A stretch of DNA of 64,000 nt from Pirellulaceae bacterium (GTDB lineage Bacteria > Planctomycetota > Planctomycetia > Pirellulales > Pirellulaceae), in contig JAQWSU010000054.1 in NCBI GenBank assembly GCA_029243025.1, positions 1 to 64,000 on the forward strand. Direction: 5' to 3'. How positions within the stretch are numbered: position 1 is the first letter of the stretch; each line of letters opens with the position of its first letter. Under the pieces are notes generated by a model. It was not told the origin of the DNA, searched no databases, and worked only from the letters and a program-made list of their open reading frames with translations. Made by a program: the position numbers and the translations under genes. Below are positions 27,425-36,657 of this stretch, one piece after another.

Positions 27425-30400
27425 ATGTTTCGTAACTTCCTCTGCTTTATCTCCGTTTCAGCGCATCATCAAAATACGGGTGTCGTCCTGATCTGCCTTG
27501 TCTTGCAGCTGCTTGCCAGTGGCAGATTGCTTGCCGATGAGGAAGAGGAAACGGTGAGCCCGGCGATTTCTCCGTCAGCAGCTCAGGCAACTTGGTCGTA
27601 TCCAGAGAATTTCGCCTTCGAACTCTGGGCAGACCAGTCGCTTGTGGCAAACCCGGCTGCTATTTCTTTTGACGAAGCTGGGCGATTATTTGTAGCAGAG
27701 CATTTTCGCAATCGAAAAGGGACGGAAGACGATCGCATGCATCCTTATTGGATGGACGATGACTTTGCGATTCGCACAGTGGACGATCGCCTGGCCATGT
27801 ATCGTAAATGGGCAGCGGCAGGGAAGAAGCCAATGAGCTTCTACACGGAGCATGCCGACAGGATTCGCATTGTGAGCGATTCCGATGGAGACGGAGTTGC
27901 TGACCGATCGGTAACCTACGCCGAATTCGGTGAAGTGCTCGATGGCGCCCTGGTGGGATTACTGGCTCGACCAGACGGCATCTGGGTAACGAATATCCCA
28001 CATCTCTGGAAACTGACAGGCTCGCGAGATGACGGGATGGCGGCTGAAAAGGAGCAAGTGCTTACTGGTTTTGGGGTGAAGGTCTCACTACATGGGCACG
28101 ATTTGCACGGCATTATCGAAGGTCCCGACGGACGATTCTATTGGAGCATTGGCGACCGTGGGTATCATGTCAAATCAAAGGAAGGCAATCTATTTCACGA
28201 TGCGTATGCCGGCGCCGTTTTTCGTTGCGAACGAGATGGATCAGACTTTCAAGTATTTGCGACCGGTTTGCGCAATCCTCAGGAGCTTGCGTTCGACGAG
28301 TTTGGGAATCTGTTTACCGTTGACAATGATGCGGATGGGGATGATCGTGCTCGAGTGCTCTATCTTGTCGAAGGAGCCGATTACGGTTGGCGGATGTCTT
28401 ACCAATGGCAGGATCAACACAAGATTTCTTGGGCTCCGTTCGTTGAACGGACTTGGTGGCGCGAAGGTTTGTGGGAAAATAAGGCCGGTCGCAGTCCCAC
28501 CGTACTTCCAGCCATTGGCCATTTGACCGAAGGTCCCTGCGGATTAGTAAGGATACCGGAGCTGAGCACTTTTCCGGACGAGTCTCGTGGTGCATTTTTG
28601 ATTGTCGATTTTCGCGGCGCGGCGATCAAAAGCAATCTTTGGCAATTCAAGGTCGACCGTCGGGGTGCCGGATTTCAAATGGTGGATTCGAAGCCGCTCA
28701 TTTCTGGCATGATGCCGACTGATATTGAGTTTGGGGCTGACGGCGCACTTTACATCGCTGATTGGATTGAGGGCTGGTCGGGCGATGGAATGGGTCGCAT
28801 TTGGAAAATGAGCTGCGCCGTTGAAAAACAACGGGAAGCAAAGCTGGCCAAAGCTCAGAAATTGATGCAGCAACCGACCGGTGAATGGTCGGACGAATTG
28901 TTAGCTGAGTTGCTGGGACATGTCGATGGACGAATCCGTTTGAAGGCTCAGTTTGCAGTTGTCGACCGACCTGAATGGATCACAATGCTTCAGGCAATTG
29001 CTCAATCAGGAAATCGGATGGCTCGCTTGCATTCGCTGAGAGCACTCGGGCAAATTCAACGCTCGGCTCACAATCAAACAGCCGCTTCTGTTCTTGCGCC
29101 AGTTGCGAATCTGTTGGGTGATCCTGATGAAGAAATTCGAGTTGCGGTGGCTCGCTTGCTTCGTGATACGCCGATGGAGAAGATGTTGGAGCCACTGAAA
29201 CAATGTCTCGCCGATCCATCCCCGCGGGTGCGTTTTTTTGCGACGCTCGCCTTGGGCCGTTCGGGGAGTCCAAATACTATTTCTGCGATCTCCGAACTGA
29301 TCATCACTGACTCAGAAGTAGACGAGTGGATACAGCACGCGGCGGTGATGGCGTTGACCGAAATCGCGGCTGAACATCGACAAGAAGTTATGCAGCTGGC
29401 AAGTCACGATCATCCACAGGTTCGACTGGTCGCATTGCAGGTAGCCAGCCGTATGGAAACTCAGCAAGTTGCTAGCTTCCTGCACGATCCTGATCCTCGG
29501 TTGGTTCTAGAAGCCGCTCGCGCTATCAACGATGGACCGATTCCAGAAATGTTACCGAACTTGGCAGCATTGATAAGTAATGAAGAAGCAATCAATGATG
29601 TTGATCTTGCACTTCGCGTTTTGAATGCGAACTTTCGCCTTGGCGAGCCGTCGCACGCTAGTCGGGTGGCGACTGTCGCTGCAAATGCAAACGCCCCCGA
29701 ACTGATTCGACGAGAAGCTTTATCGCTACTCGCGGAGTGGCCGGTCCCGTCTCCTCGAGAACGGATTGCCGGAACATGGCAGCCCTTGCCTCTTCGGAGT
29801 TCAGCTGCTGCAGCGAAAGAGGCTGCACGTGTTGTCCCTGAACTTGTTCGTGACCGGTCAACTGCAGTAAGAAAGGCTGCCGTCGCATTGGCCCAGCATT
29901 ACGAAATCAATCAAGCCACCGATAGCCTGCTCGAGTTGGCTGCTGACTCGCGACTACCTGCAGCTGAACGAGCTGAGGTGATTCGGAGTATTTCTTTCCT
30001 GGATGCAGCAACGGTAGCAGACGTCATGCAGAATGCGTTGGGCGATGCGACGCCCGAAGTTCGGGCTGCCGGACGCGATTTGCTTGCTGTCCACGAGCCC
30101 TCCCAAGCACTCGATATTTTCGAAGCGACGCTGGTGGATGGTCAGCTGCTTGAACGCCGATTCGCTTTGCAACAACTGGCGCGAATGGAGCCCGATCGTG
30201 CCTTTGAAATGGTTGTTGGTCAACTGAAACTCGTGGCGGAAGGGCGTAGTTCCCATGAGTTAGAGTTGGATATTTTGACCTCTGCCAAAGACAGTGCGAA
30301 TCTCATTACGATCCACGGGAATGATCGGAAACGACGTCGAGCTGAAATCGCACCTTTGCTGCAGCAATACCGAGAATTTTCCAGCCAGTCGTTGAATAAT

Positions 30401-30925
30401 CCCGTACTCGTCGAATATCGTTCTGTACTACAAGGTGGGGCTGAGGCACGCGGACGTAATATCTTCTTGCGAAATCAAAATAGCCAATGTGTGCGTTGTC
30501 ATCGTGTTGATTCTCAGGGTGCAAGTCTTGTCGGACCCGACCTGTCCGATGTGGGACGCCGCTTGTCACGTTTGCAGATTGTTGAATCGATTGTTAATCC
30601 CAGTGCGCAAATCGCTCAGGGATATGAGGCGGTTACACTGATGACGGTCGACGGTAAAACGGTCTCTGGAATTGTGACTGCCAAGTCGAATGAGTCGATC
30701 ACGATTCGACCGCTAGTCGCCACGGAAAACGAGGCGAGTGGACATCAAGATGGACTCGCGGCAGCAGTCGATGCGGCCCCGATCACTATTCCGATGAAGC
30801 AGATTGAAGAAATTGTGAAATCACCGAAGTCCGCGATGCCGGACGATCTCCACAAGACACTCACATTGATCGAATTACGCGATTTAGTCGAATTCCTTGC
30901 GACCCGCCGCACTCCATCCAAGTAG
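27425..30925 (+). CDS. PVC-type membrane-bound dehydrogenase with HEAT repeats and haem c domain
   Basis: This is a 1166-residue secreted protein. A hydrophobic export segment (VVLICLVLQLLASGRLLADE) lies at residues about 19-38. The propeller covers about 60-460 (NFAFELWADQSLVANPAAIS, RLFVAEHFRNRKGTEDDR, DSDGDGVADRSV, ALYIADWIEGWSGDGMGRIW). Long HEAT repeats run from about 490 to 980 (recurring VRxxAxxAL units). The C-terminal haem domain has CVRCH at residues 1022-1026 and ends with SAMPDDLHKTLTLIELRDL. The architecture matches the 3381-6977 protein without its N-terminal sugar-binding part. It probably oxidises a sugar or alcohol in the periplasm. The peroxidase gene upstream may be co-transcribed. 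Confidence 0.86.
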   Translation: MFRNFLCFISVSAHHQNTGVVLICLVLQLLASGRLLADEEEETVSPAISPSAAQATWSYPENFAFELWADQSLVANPAAISFDEAGRLFVAEHFRNRKGTEDDRMHPYWMDDDFAIRTVDDRLAMYRKWAAAGKKPMSFYTEHADRIRIVSDSDGDGVADRSVTYAEFGEVLDGALVGLLARPDGIWVTNIPHLWKLTGSRDDGMAAEKEQVLTGFGVKVSLHGHDLHGIIEGPDGRFYWSIGDRGYHVKSKEGNLFHDAYAGAVFRCERDGSDFQVFATGLRNPQELAFDEFGNLFTVDNDADGDDRARVLYLVEGADYGWRMSYQWQDQHKISWAPFVERTWWREGLWENKAGRSPTVLPAIGHLTEGPCGLVRIPELSTFPDESRGAFLIVDFRGAAIKSNLWQFKVDRRGAGFQMVDSKPLISGMMPTDIEFGADGALYIADWIEGWSGDGMGRIWKMSCAVEKQREAKLAKAQKLMQQPTGEWSDELLAELLGHVDGRIRLKAQFAVVDRPEWITMLQAIAQSGNRMARLHSLRALGQIQRSAHNQTAASVLAPVANLLGDPDEEIRVAVARLLRDTPMEKMLEPLKQCLADPSPRVRFFATLALGRSGSPNTISAISELIITDSEVDEWIQHAAVMALTEIAAEHRQEVMQLASHDHPQVRLVALQVASRMETQQVASFLHDPDPRLVLEAARAINDGPIPEMLPNLAALISNEEAINDVDLALRVLNANFRLGEPSHASRVATVAANANAPELIRREALSLLAEWPVPSPRERIAGTWQPLPLRSSAAAAKEAARVVPELVRDRSTAVRKAAVALAQHYEINQATDSLLELAADSRLPAAERAEVIRSISFLDAATVADVMQNALGDATPEVRAAGRDLLAVHEPSQALDIFEATLVDGQLLERRFALQQLARMEPDRAFEMVVGQLKLVAEGRSSHELELDILTSAKDSANLITIHGNDRKRRRAEIAPLLQQYREFSSQSLNNPVLVEYRSVLQGGAEARGRNIFLRNQNSQCVRCHRVDSQGASLVGPDLSDVGRRLSRLQIVESIVNPSAQIAQGYEAVTLMTVDGKTVSGIVTAKSNESITIRPLVATENEASGHQDGLAAAVDAAPITIPMKQIEEIVKSPKSAMPDDLHKTLTLIELRDLVEFLATRRTPSK

Positions 30926-31136
30926 TGGACTCGCGTCGACGCGGTTGTTTGTTGGCTGCCGCGATCTTATCTGCTTGGCGTTGGGATGCGTGGGATCCTG
31001 ACTGGCAAGAAAAGTTGCTGCTGATGACAAATGGCTCGTGCGTGCAAGACAGTGAGTCTTTTGGCGACGTGGACCATTTTGTCGGGCGGCGGTTGTTTTG
31101 TGTGCTTTGTTTTTTCAGCATTCAACTCGTCTGTTT

Positions 31137-32816
31137 TTACTTCTCAGCGGTATTGCCAGTGTCTGCTTGTGTTGCGTGCATCGCTTGGACCGAAGCGTTT
31201 GCGCCTTCAACAATGCGTGGACCGAGGTTGCGGCCATAAAAGCTTACGCTCGCTTCGTAACCGCCTCGGTCATATTCCTCTGGCGAAAGAATGTAGCTGA
31301 CCCATGCGTCGGCAAGACCGCCTACCGTGACATGCGGGGTTCCGCTGAGCCGGATCGCGTGCTGTTTGATCTGTATTCCGAGTTCCGCAGCCATCTCACC
31401 CGGGACTCCGATAATCAGCAAATCACCCAAACGGAAACAACTACTTGCCGTTTGAGAGGGAAACATCACGGGCAACATTTTCTGCAGAAGTTCCTCGCTC
31501 AATCCATATTCATCGCCACCTGTTTTCATGAAATCGGGATGCCATCGTCTTTCGGGGAGTTCGAACGTCTCCGAATGGTAGCCGAAGATTACTTTGCGTT
31601 TGGGCTTCACCTTCGTCCATAATTGGTGCGCGTATTGCGACAGTTCTTGCCCGTATCGTTCTGCAGCTTTCCAGCGATCATCCCCTGAGCCAGGTCGAAC
31701 GACGGGCGCTTGATCACCTTCGGCACCGTTGTAATACATGACATTGACATTCTTGCCGATCGTACGTTCCAGGGATCGTTGTAAGTGTCCAGGCCAGCCT
31801 CCGGAGAAGAGCATTTGTTTGGCCGACATGAATGTTGGATGGGCTGTAAAGGTAACTAGCACGGCTAATGGGCGACCGGTAGTTTGATCGATTCGCGTCA
31901 CGGTTAGTGATTTGTCTGTTAAGCCGTCGCGCTGTCGCCGATTACGGTTCCAGCCAATCATTTCTTCCGATGCCGTTCCGACCACGACGTCGACTTGTTT
32001 CCAAGCTGCCTGCTGAACGGCCAATTGACAACGCTCCAAGGTCCACTTGTAAAGGCGATTGTCGAAGATACCCATCTGTTTGTTGCCCAGCGAGTTAGCG
32101 GGGTTGATGGCATTCAAGTCGATGCTTGTGTGGGAATGGCTGGGTAACAACATAATTTGATCGGCTGCCCAGCCGTCGTTAGCGAGGCGTTTCACAAGGG
32201 CCGTTTTAAACGCAGGGGGGAACGCCAGGATGTCGGCTGTGAGTAGCGCAAACTTGCGATTCGTGTCACCAGCGGAGATGACAAGTGCTTTTACAAACAC
32301 GCGATCATGCACTCCCTCTGCCGGACGACTCATGCGTTCGCCGTAACCGCCTAGCGTTGCGTTCAGCTTCGCCGGAGGAGTGACGTCAACCTGTGATGTA
32401 CCAGCCGTTAACTGAGAGGTGATTAGCGTTTTGTCAATGGATGCTTCTTCTGTCCCGCGTTCGTCTGTTTCACACAGAAATGCCATGTTTTGTCCTGGAG
32501 CGTGACCTTGCAGACTCGCTTTTTCAGTCGCGAAATCGGCTGCATCGATACTCAAGAATCTTTGCCTAGTACGGGGCTCAATACGGCTCAGTCGCTTGAT
32601 TCTTTCATCTTTGCTGTCTCCGCACTCCCCGGTAACCTGCCGTATGTTCCTCTCCGCAAGACTCGCATCCGGACTCACCATTTTTGAAATCGTTCGATGA
32701 GGGATTGGAGCAGCAGAGGTCACGATTGAGATTTGCTCTGAGCGTGTAGCAGGCCTTGCGTCCATTGCGACACTACAAGCAAAGTAGACGAAACAAAAAA
32801 TGGCGCTTTTAATCAT
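31137..32816 (-). CDS. neutral/alkaline ceramidase-like hydrolase with a long N-terminal extension
   Basis: This is a 559-residue exported protein. Residues 1-18 form a signal peptide. From about residue 140 the neutral ceramidase N-terminal domain begins (QVDVTPPAKLNATLGGYGER), followed by VFVKALVISAGD, the histidine loop LLPSHSHTSIDLNA, and FTAHPTFMSAKQ with NGAEGDQAPVV; the histidines are expected zinc ligands. Planctomycete members probably hydrolyse amides or esters; ceramide is not assured. The 120 residues between the signal peptide and the domain are charged, low in structure and unrecognised, so they may be a foreign insertion or a mis-joined frame. The gene is convergent with the 27425-30925 gene. 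Confidence 0.8.
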   Translation of the reverse strand: MIKSAIFCFVYFACSVAMDARPATRSEQISIVTSAAPIPHRTISKMVSPDASLAERNIRQVTGECGDSKDERIKRLSRIEPRTRQRFLSIDAADFATEKASLQGHAPGQNMAFLCETDERGTEEASIDKTLITSQLTAGTSQVDVTPPAKLNATLGGYGERMSRPAEGVHDRVFVKALVISAGDTNRKFALLTADILAFPPAFKTALVKRLANDGWAADQIMLLPSHSHTSIDLNAINPANSLGNKQMGIFDNRLYKWTLERCQLAVQQAAWKQVDVVVGTASEEMIGWNRNRRQRDGLTDKSLTVTRIDQTTGRPLAVLVTFTAHPTFMSAKQMLFSGGWPGHLQRSLERTIGKNVNVMYYNGAEGDQAPVVRPGSGDDRWKAAERYGQELSQYAHQLWTKVKPKRKVIFGYHSETFELPERRWHPDFMKTGGDEYGLSEELLQKMLPVMFPSQTASSCFRLGDLLIIGVPGEMAAELGIQIKQHAIRLSGTPHVTVGGLADAWVSYILSPEEYDRGGYEASVSFYGRNLGPRIVEGANASVQAMHATQADTGNTAEK

Positions 32817-33311
32817 GGCATTCTCGGTGCAGTCATTTGTCGGATAGGATCCACAACCTTTTTATGTAATCGAATCAGATGGTAGCCGATTTATTGAGGT
32901 CAGAAATTGCTTGCCGTTGATTCTCGCGTCTTGAAGCAAGCTCTGCAACTTTCTCACGTTTTGCCGAGCGGACCTCGGCTGAAATATGTCAAAAGTCTGA
33001 AGATCATCGAAAGACGAAATGAAAACTTCTCTGGCACGGAATGGTTGAGCGAGGGCCGTGACGTTAGTCTTGTGTCCTCAAAGTGTACCGGGAAGACTGT
33101 TGAACAAACTGGCGTCTTGTGCCGTATGAGGGCTGTTTGGATTGCTCGCTTGAAAAATGAGCGATTCGCGGTTGCCGAGCATTGCAAAAAAGTGTTTCGC
33201 ATGCAGGTTTGATCCATCTGGGAAATCGATCTTAGTCGTTCCAGATGATGCATCAGGGGAATTTGTGAGAGTTGAGTACGTGTATTGATTAAATCATGAT
33301 GTGGGGTAAGC
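32817..33311. other. divergent intergenic region, no gene recognised
   Basis: Open frames of about 100 codons exist on both strands, but neither has a ribosome binding site or protein-like composition. The region should contain promoters for the ceramidase-like gene and the lipoprotein gene. Confidence 0.4.
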
Positions 33312-33809
33312 ATGTGCAATAAATTGATCACAACCCTAGCGAAGAGGGCCCTTCTCGGTCAGTTTTCTCCAGTGGTTGTTTGTCGGGTGATTACGAAGCA
33401 GGCGAGAGGAATAGTTTTCGTCAAGCCTCTTTTGGTTCTGAGCTTACTCGTGCTTGCGGGCTGTGATAACCGTGTCGCTAACGACACGGTTAACGTTCAA
33501 AGTGAAGTTCTGTCTCCCAATGGGAAATTGATCGCCACGAGTTTTAATTGTGAAGGCGGAGGCGCCGCGGGATATAACTACAGCAATGTGAGCCTGAGGA
33601 AATTTTCAGACCCCTTGAACCAACGCAATGGTCTTTTGGGAAAGCATAAGACATGGAGTGGATTCTCAAACATCAAGTTGCGCTGGATTGATGACGCGAA
33701 TCTAGAAGTTTCTTATTCACAAGCAACGCAACCGGAGTATCGCGACCACAACTCGGTACGCGTTGAATCGAAGCACGGTGTCAAAATTCACTATTTGATT
33801 CCTGATTGA
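33312..33809 (+). CDS. small predicted lipoprotein of unknown function
   Basis: This is a 165-residue frame. A hydrophobic run followed by LLVLAGC (residues about 45-51) is a lipobox, so mature protein would start at that cysteine and be lipid-anchored. The roughly 30 residues ahead of the signal are unusually long, suggesting that the real start lies downstream at a non-ATG codon. The mature part begins with VLSPNGKLIATSFNCEGGG and then strand-rich sequence ending in KIHYLIPD, which resembles small 'SPDGKxxA' propeller-blade-like proteins found next to lipoboxes in other bacteria. No family was firmly recognised. It is isolated between divergent and convergent neighbours. Confidence 0.55.
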   Translation: MCNKLITTLAKRALLGQFSPVVVCRVITKQARGIVFVKPLLVLSLLVLAGCDNRVANDTVNVQSEVLSPNGKLIATSFNCEGGGAAGYNYSNVSLRKFSDPLNQRNGLLGKHKTWSGFSNIKLRWIDDANLEVSYSQATQPEYRDHNSVRVESKHGVKIHYLIPD

Positions 33810-33862
33810 TATCTTCTTCGATGAAAAAACTTGTCGAAAAACATCAGCGACTAGGCAGGGGC

Positions 33863-33888
33863 TGAGGTATGCCAATGAGGTATGCCAA
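33863..33888. repeat. 13-bp perfect tandem duplication
   Basis: TGAGGTATGCCAA occurs twice in direct succession in the short gap between two convergent genes. Confidence 0.8.
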
Positions 33889-33915
33889 TGGATGGTGATC
33901 TGATTTGAGCGGTAA

Positions 33916-34917
33916 CTACTGTTGCAGATAGCTGTCCAATTTGCGTTTGGCGTTGGCCAGGTAGCCCGGCATCAGTTCTGGTTGGCCACCAATTTCAAAT
34001 ACAAGGGCCCCCTGATAATCGAGTTCGCGGAGTCGTCGGATCAGGCGCGGATAATCGATAAAGCCATGAATCAGTGGCTTGTGCTCTTTCCACGTCTTGG
34101 GTTCGATATCGTGAATGTGGAAATGGATCAGTTTTTTACCAAGACGTTCGGCTAGCTCTAAATTGATATCGTTGTAGGCTCGGATTCCGGCTGGTGTCGC
34201 TCGTTCTTCTGGCTTCACTCGACGTAATAATTCTTCGTATTGCCCTTGATGCCCAACGTCGATCGCCGCTCCAACGTTGGCGTGGTCGACTTCATGAACG
34301 AGTCGAACAAAATCTTTCACCGATAGTGGATAGCCTGTTTCCAATGCGAGTTGAAAACCTCCTGCCTTAGCTAAATCGCCCCACTGTCTAATTCGACGAA
34401 TCATCAGTGGCCAGGTTTCTTTCAGGCCCATGTCTGGCCCCGGTTTGGGATGCATGACTCCGATCTTTGCTCCGAAAAATCCGGTTGCCTCCAGAGACGT
34501 TTCCATTGTCCTGACTGCATTGCGAGCCTGTTCGCCACCCGGTGAAAAATAGTCTAACCCGCTGTAAGGTAGGTGAGTTGTGACGAGTTGGAAGTTCTGG
34601 ATTGCATCCTGAATGCGAACTTTCAAATCATCATCGAGTTCATTGAATCGAAATCCTGGGAATTGACCGGGCGTTGGATCGGGCGTGCCGACAAGATTCT
34701 GCAGTTCGATTGTTTGGAAACCCAAGTTCTGTAGCAAGTCGATCGTGTCAAAAAGACCGTAGCCAGAGATCGCCGTGTTAGCACCTAGCAGATAGGGTGT
34801 GGGACGCTCATCTGCGCGTGTCGGGCATGCCGTGCCCAGAAGTGCAGCGCTCATCGCGAGGAATTCGCGACGTTGGAACTTTAAGCGTTCTAGGTGACTC
34901 TGACGGTTCCCATTCAT
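33916..34917 (-). CDS. sugar phosphate isomerase/epimerase-type TIM barrel with Tat-like signal
   Basis: This is a 333-residue protein. ATG 34917 is chosen because GGAG lies eight bases upstream; the longer frame would overlap the sulfatase. The N-terminus has QRREFLAMSAALLG, close to a twin-arginine export signal. The barrel shows FQTIELQNLVG, THLPYSGLDYFSPG, KIGVMHPKPG, LALETGYPLSV, AAIDVGHQGQYEE and HFHIHDIEPKTWKEH, with the Glu, Asp and His residues that bind the metal in xylose isomerase-like enzymes. The likely role is isomerisation or epimerisation of a sugar. It follows a sulfatase, DUF1501 and PSD1 genes on the same strand and is probably the distal gene of that set. Confidence 0.85.
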   Translation of the reverse strand: MNGNRQSHLERLKFQRREFLAMSAALLGTACPTRADERPTPYLLGANTAISGYGLFDTIDLLQNLGFQTIELQNLVGTPDPTPGQFPGFRFNELDDDLKVRIQDAIQNFQLVTTHLPYSGLDYFSPGGEQARNAVRTMETSLEATGFFGAKIGVMHPKPGPDMGLKETWPLMIRRIRQWGDLAKAGGFQLALETGYPLSVKDFVRLVHEVDHANVGAAIDVGHQGQYEELLRRVKPEERATPAGIRAYNDINLELAERLGKKLIHFHIHDIEPKTWKEHKPLIHGFIDYPRLIRRLRELDYQGALVFEIGGQPELMPGYLANAKRKLDSYLQQ

Positions 34918-35008
34918 GGAATGCTCCTGGTCTAATGTTTGTGTTCGATTCTGGGACCGAGCTAATTTCTGACAGAAGTATTGAACAGGCAGCGAAGTGG
35001 AGGAAGGC

Positions 35009-36436
35009 TTAGGGTGTGAATTGGTCTCCTGCTGGGCGAGCGTCGAGTCGCATTTCCTCTTGGAAAAGAATCGCCATACCTCGCAGTTTACGGGAGATTT
35101 TTCGATCGCGTACGAATTGGGATTCACCCGGATCTTTGGACAGGTCGTAGAGTTGCAGGGTGGGATTCAAATAAAGTTTCCAATTGTTCCAACGCACAGC
35201 GGCCAACGCTCCCTGGCTACCGTGATAGAAAAATGCGTCGTTGTATTCGTCGCGTTGAATTAATGGCTCCCATTCACCTGGCGGATTCCACCGTCGCCGC
35301 AGTGGGACGGACGCATTGAGTGACTGGTTCATGGATGGAGGGGGAACGGAATCAAAATCACCTGTCAGTAATGGGTTGATGTCCCGTCCATCAATAACTC
35401 GCTGCGGAGGAATTTCGATGCCTGCAAAGGTCGCGATGGTTGGGTACCAGTCCATTGCACGAACCACGGCTGCCGATTTTTTGCCTGCTTGGATGCCCAG
35501 TTTGGGCCCCCAAGCGATGGCGGGAACTCGGATACCTCCTTCGAAGGTTGAAAGTTTGCCTCCTCGTATCTTCTGTTGGGGCGTGCGTCCCGGCCCGCGG
35601 CCGTTATCCGAGGCGTAGATCACGAGCGTGTTGTCGTCGATCTTCAACCGGTTCAGACAATCAAAAATGAGACCCACGTTGTAATCGAGTTCCTGGATGG
35701 CGTCACCATACTCGCCCCAATCAGAACTGCCCTGGAACTCGTCGCTGACACCGAGTGGGACGTGAAGCATGGTGTGCGGTAGGTAGAGAAAGAATGGACC
35801 CTCTTTATTTTGTTCGATGAATTGAATGGCCTCATTCGTATAGAGTTTGGTTAGCTCTGCCGGGTCGGCTGGACGTTTAACCACATCACCATTTCGGATT
35901 AGTGGCACCCCTCCGGCCTCATTGAAATAGACGATTTCCACTGGATCGAGATTGTGCAAGAGCCCAAAGTAGTGATCGAAACCCTGGCTGCGTGGCAGGA
36001 ATGGAGCCTTAAAGCCGAGGTGCCATTTGCCAATGCAAGCTGTGGCATAGCCGGTCGTTTTGAGTAATTCAGCGAGTGTTAATTCGTTGGGGTGAATGCC
36101 GGATGGCGAATCAGCTCGGTGCACCCAGGTTTCGTTGCCAATGCGGCGTGGGTAACATCCGGTCAACAGGCCTGCCCGCGAAGGGCTGCAGATTGGAGCG
36201 GCCGCATAATAGTCGGTAAAGCGGATACCTTCCTGCGCCATTCGATCAATTCGCGGTGTTTTGACCTCTGTTGCGCCATAGCATCCCAGATCGTAGTAGC
36301 CCTGATCATCGACAAAAATCAGGATGATATTTGGTGGATGATCGGTCGCCGTTTGTGACAGTGCGGCGCCAGAACCCATGAGCAGCTGTGCAAATAACAA
36401 GAAACCAATCAAGCGAAACGAGCTTTTAAAAATCAT
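35009..36436 (-). CDS. arylsulfatase-type secreted sulfatase
   Basis: This is a 475-residue protein from ATG 36436, which gives a clean signal peptide (FRLIGFLLFAQLLMGSGAALS). The sulfatase fold starts with PPNIILIFVDDQGYYD, whose two Asp residues bind calcium. The active-site motif ICSPSRAGLLTG (Cys about residue 83) is the C-x-P-S-R type in which Cys is converted to formylglycine. GKWHLGFK and YASDNGRGPG provide further active-site residues, and the C-terminus has WKLYLNPTLQLYDLSKDP. It removes sulfate esters, probably from algal or host glycans; the substrate cannot be read. A maturase for the Cys must be encoded elsewhere. Neighbours suggest use of a sulfated sugar. Confidence 0.93.
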   Translation of the reverse strand: MIFKSSFRLIGFLLFAQLLMGSGAALSQTATDHPPNIILIFVDDQGYYDLGCYGATEVKTPRIDRMAQEGIRFTDYYAAAPICSPSRAGLLTGCYPRRIGNETWVHRADSPSGIHPNELTLAELLKTTGYATACIGKWHLGFKAPFLPRSQGFDHYFGLLHNLDPVEIVYFNEAGGVPLIRNGDVVKRPADPAELTKLYTNEAIQFIEQNKEGPFFLYLPHTMLHVPLGVSDEFQGSSDWGEYGDAIQELDYNVGLIFDCLNRLKIDDNTLVIYASDNGRGPGRTPQQKIRGGKLSTFEGGIRVPAIAWGPKLGIQAGKKSAAVVRAMDWYPTIATFAGIEIPPQRVIDGRDINPLLTGDFDSVPPPSMNQSLNASVPLRRRWNPPGEWEPLIQRDEYNDAFFYHGSQGALAAVRWNNWKLYLNPTLQLYDLSKDPGESQFVRDRKISRKLRGMAILFQEEMRLDARPAGDQFTP

Positions 36437-36657
36437 GAGTTGTTCCAACCGATTTGACTGATGCAGTTCAAGGAAATTCACCTGCTGTTTGGCCAGCGGT
36501 TTCTGATAAGCCGGACGAAGTTGGAGCGATCGGTGTTCCGGCCTGTCGCGTTGCCTCATAGCTCCTCGGTGGAGGAAGGTGAATGCCGTCTTCGCAACGG
36601 GTTGATATCCCGTGGAGGATTACCTGTTTTGGATCAAACGTCACGATTGCTGAATTT

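Noticed and set aside
32907-33331. Opposing ORFs of about 100 codons between the ceramidase and lipoprotein genes
   Set aside because: Neither has a ribosome binding site, a known motif or protein-like composition.
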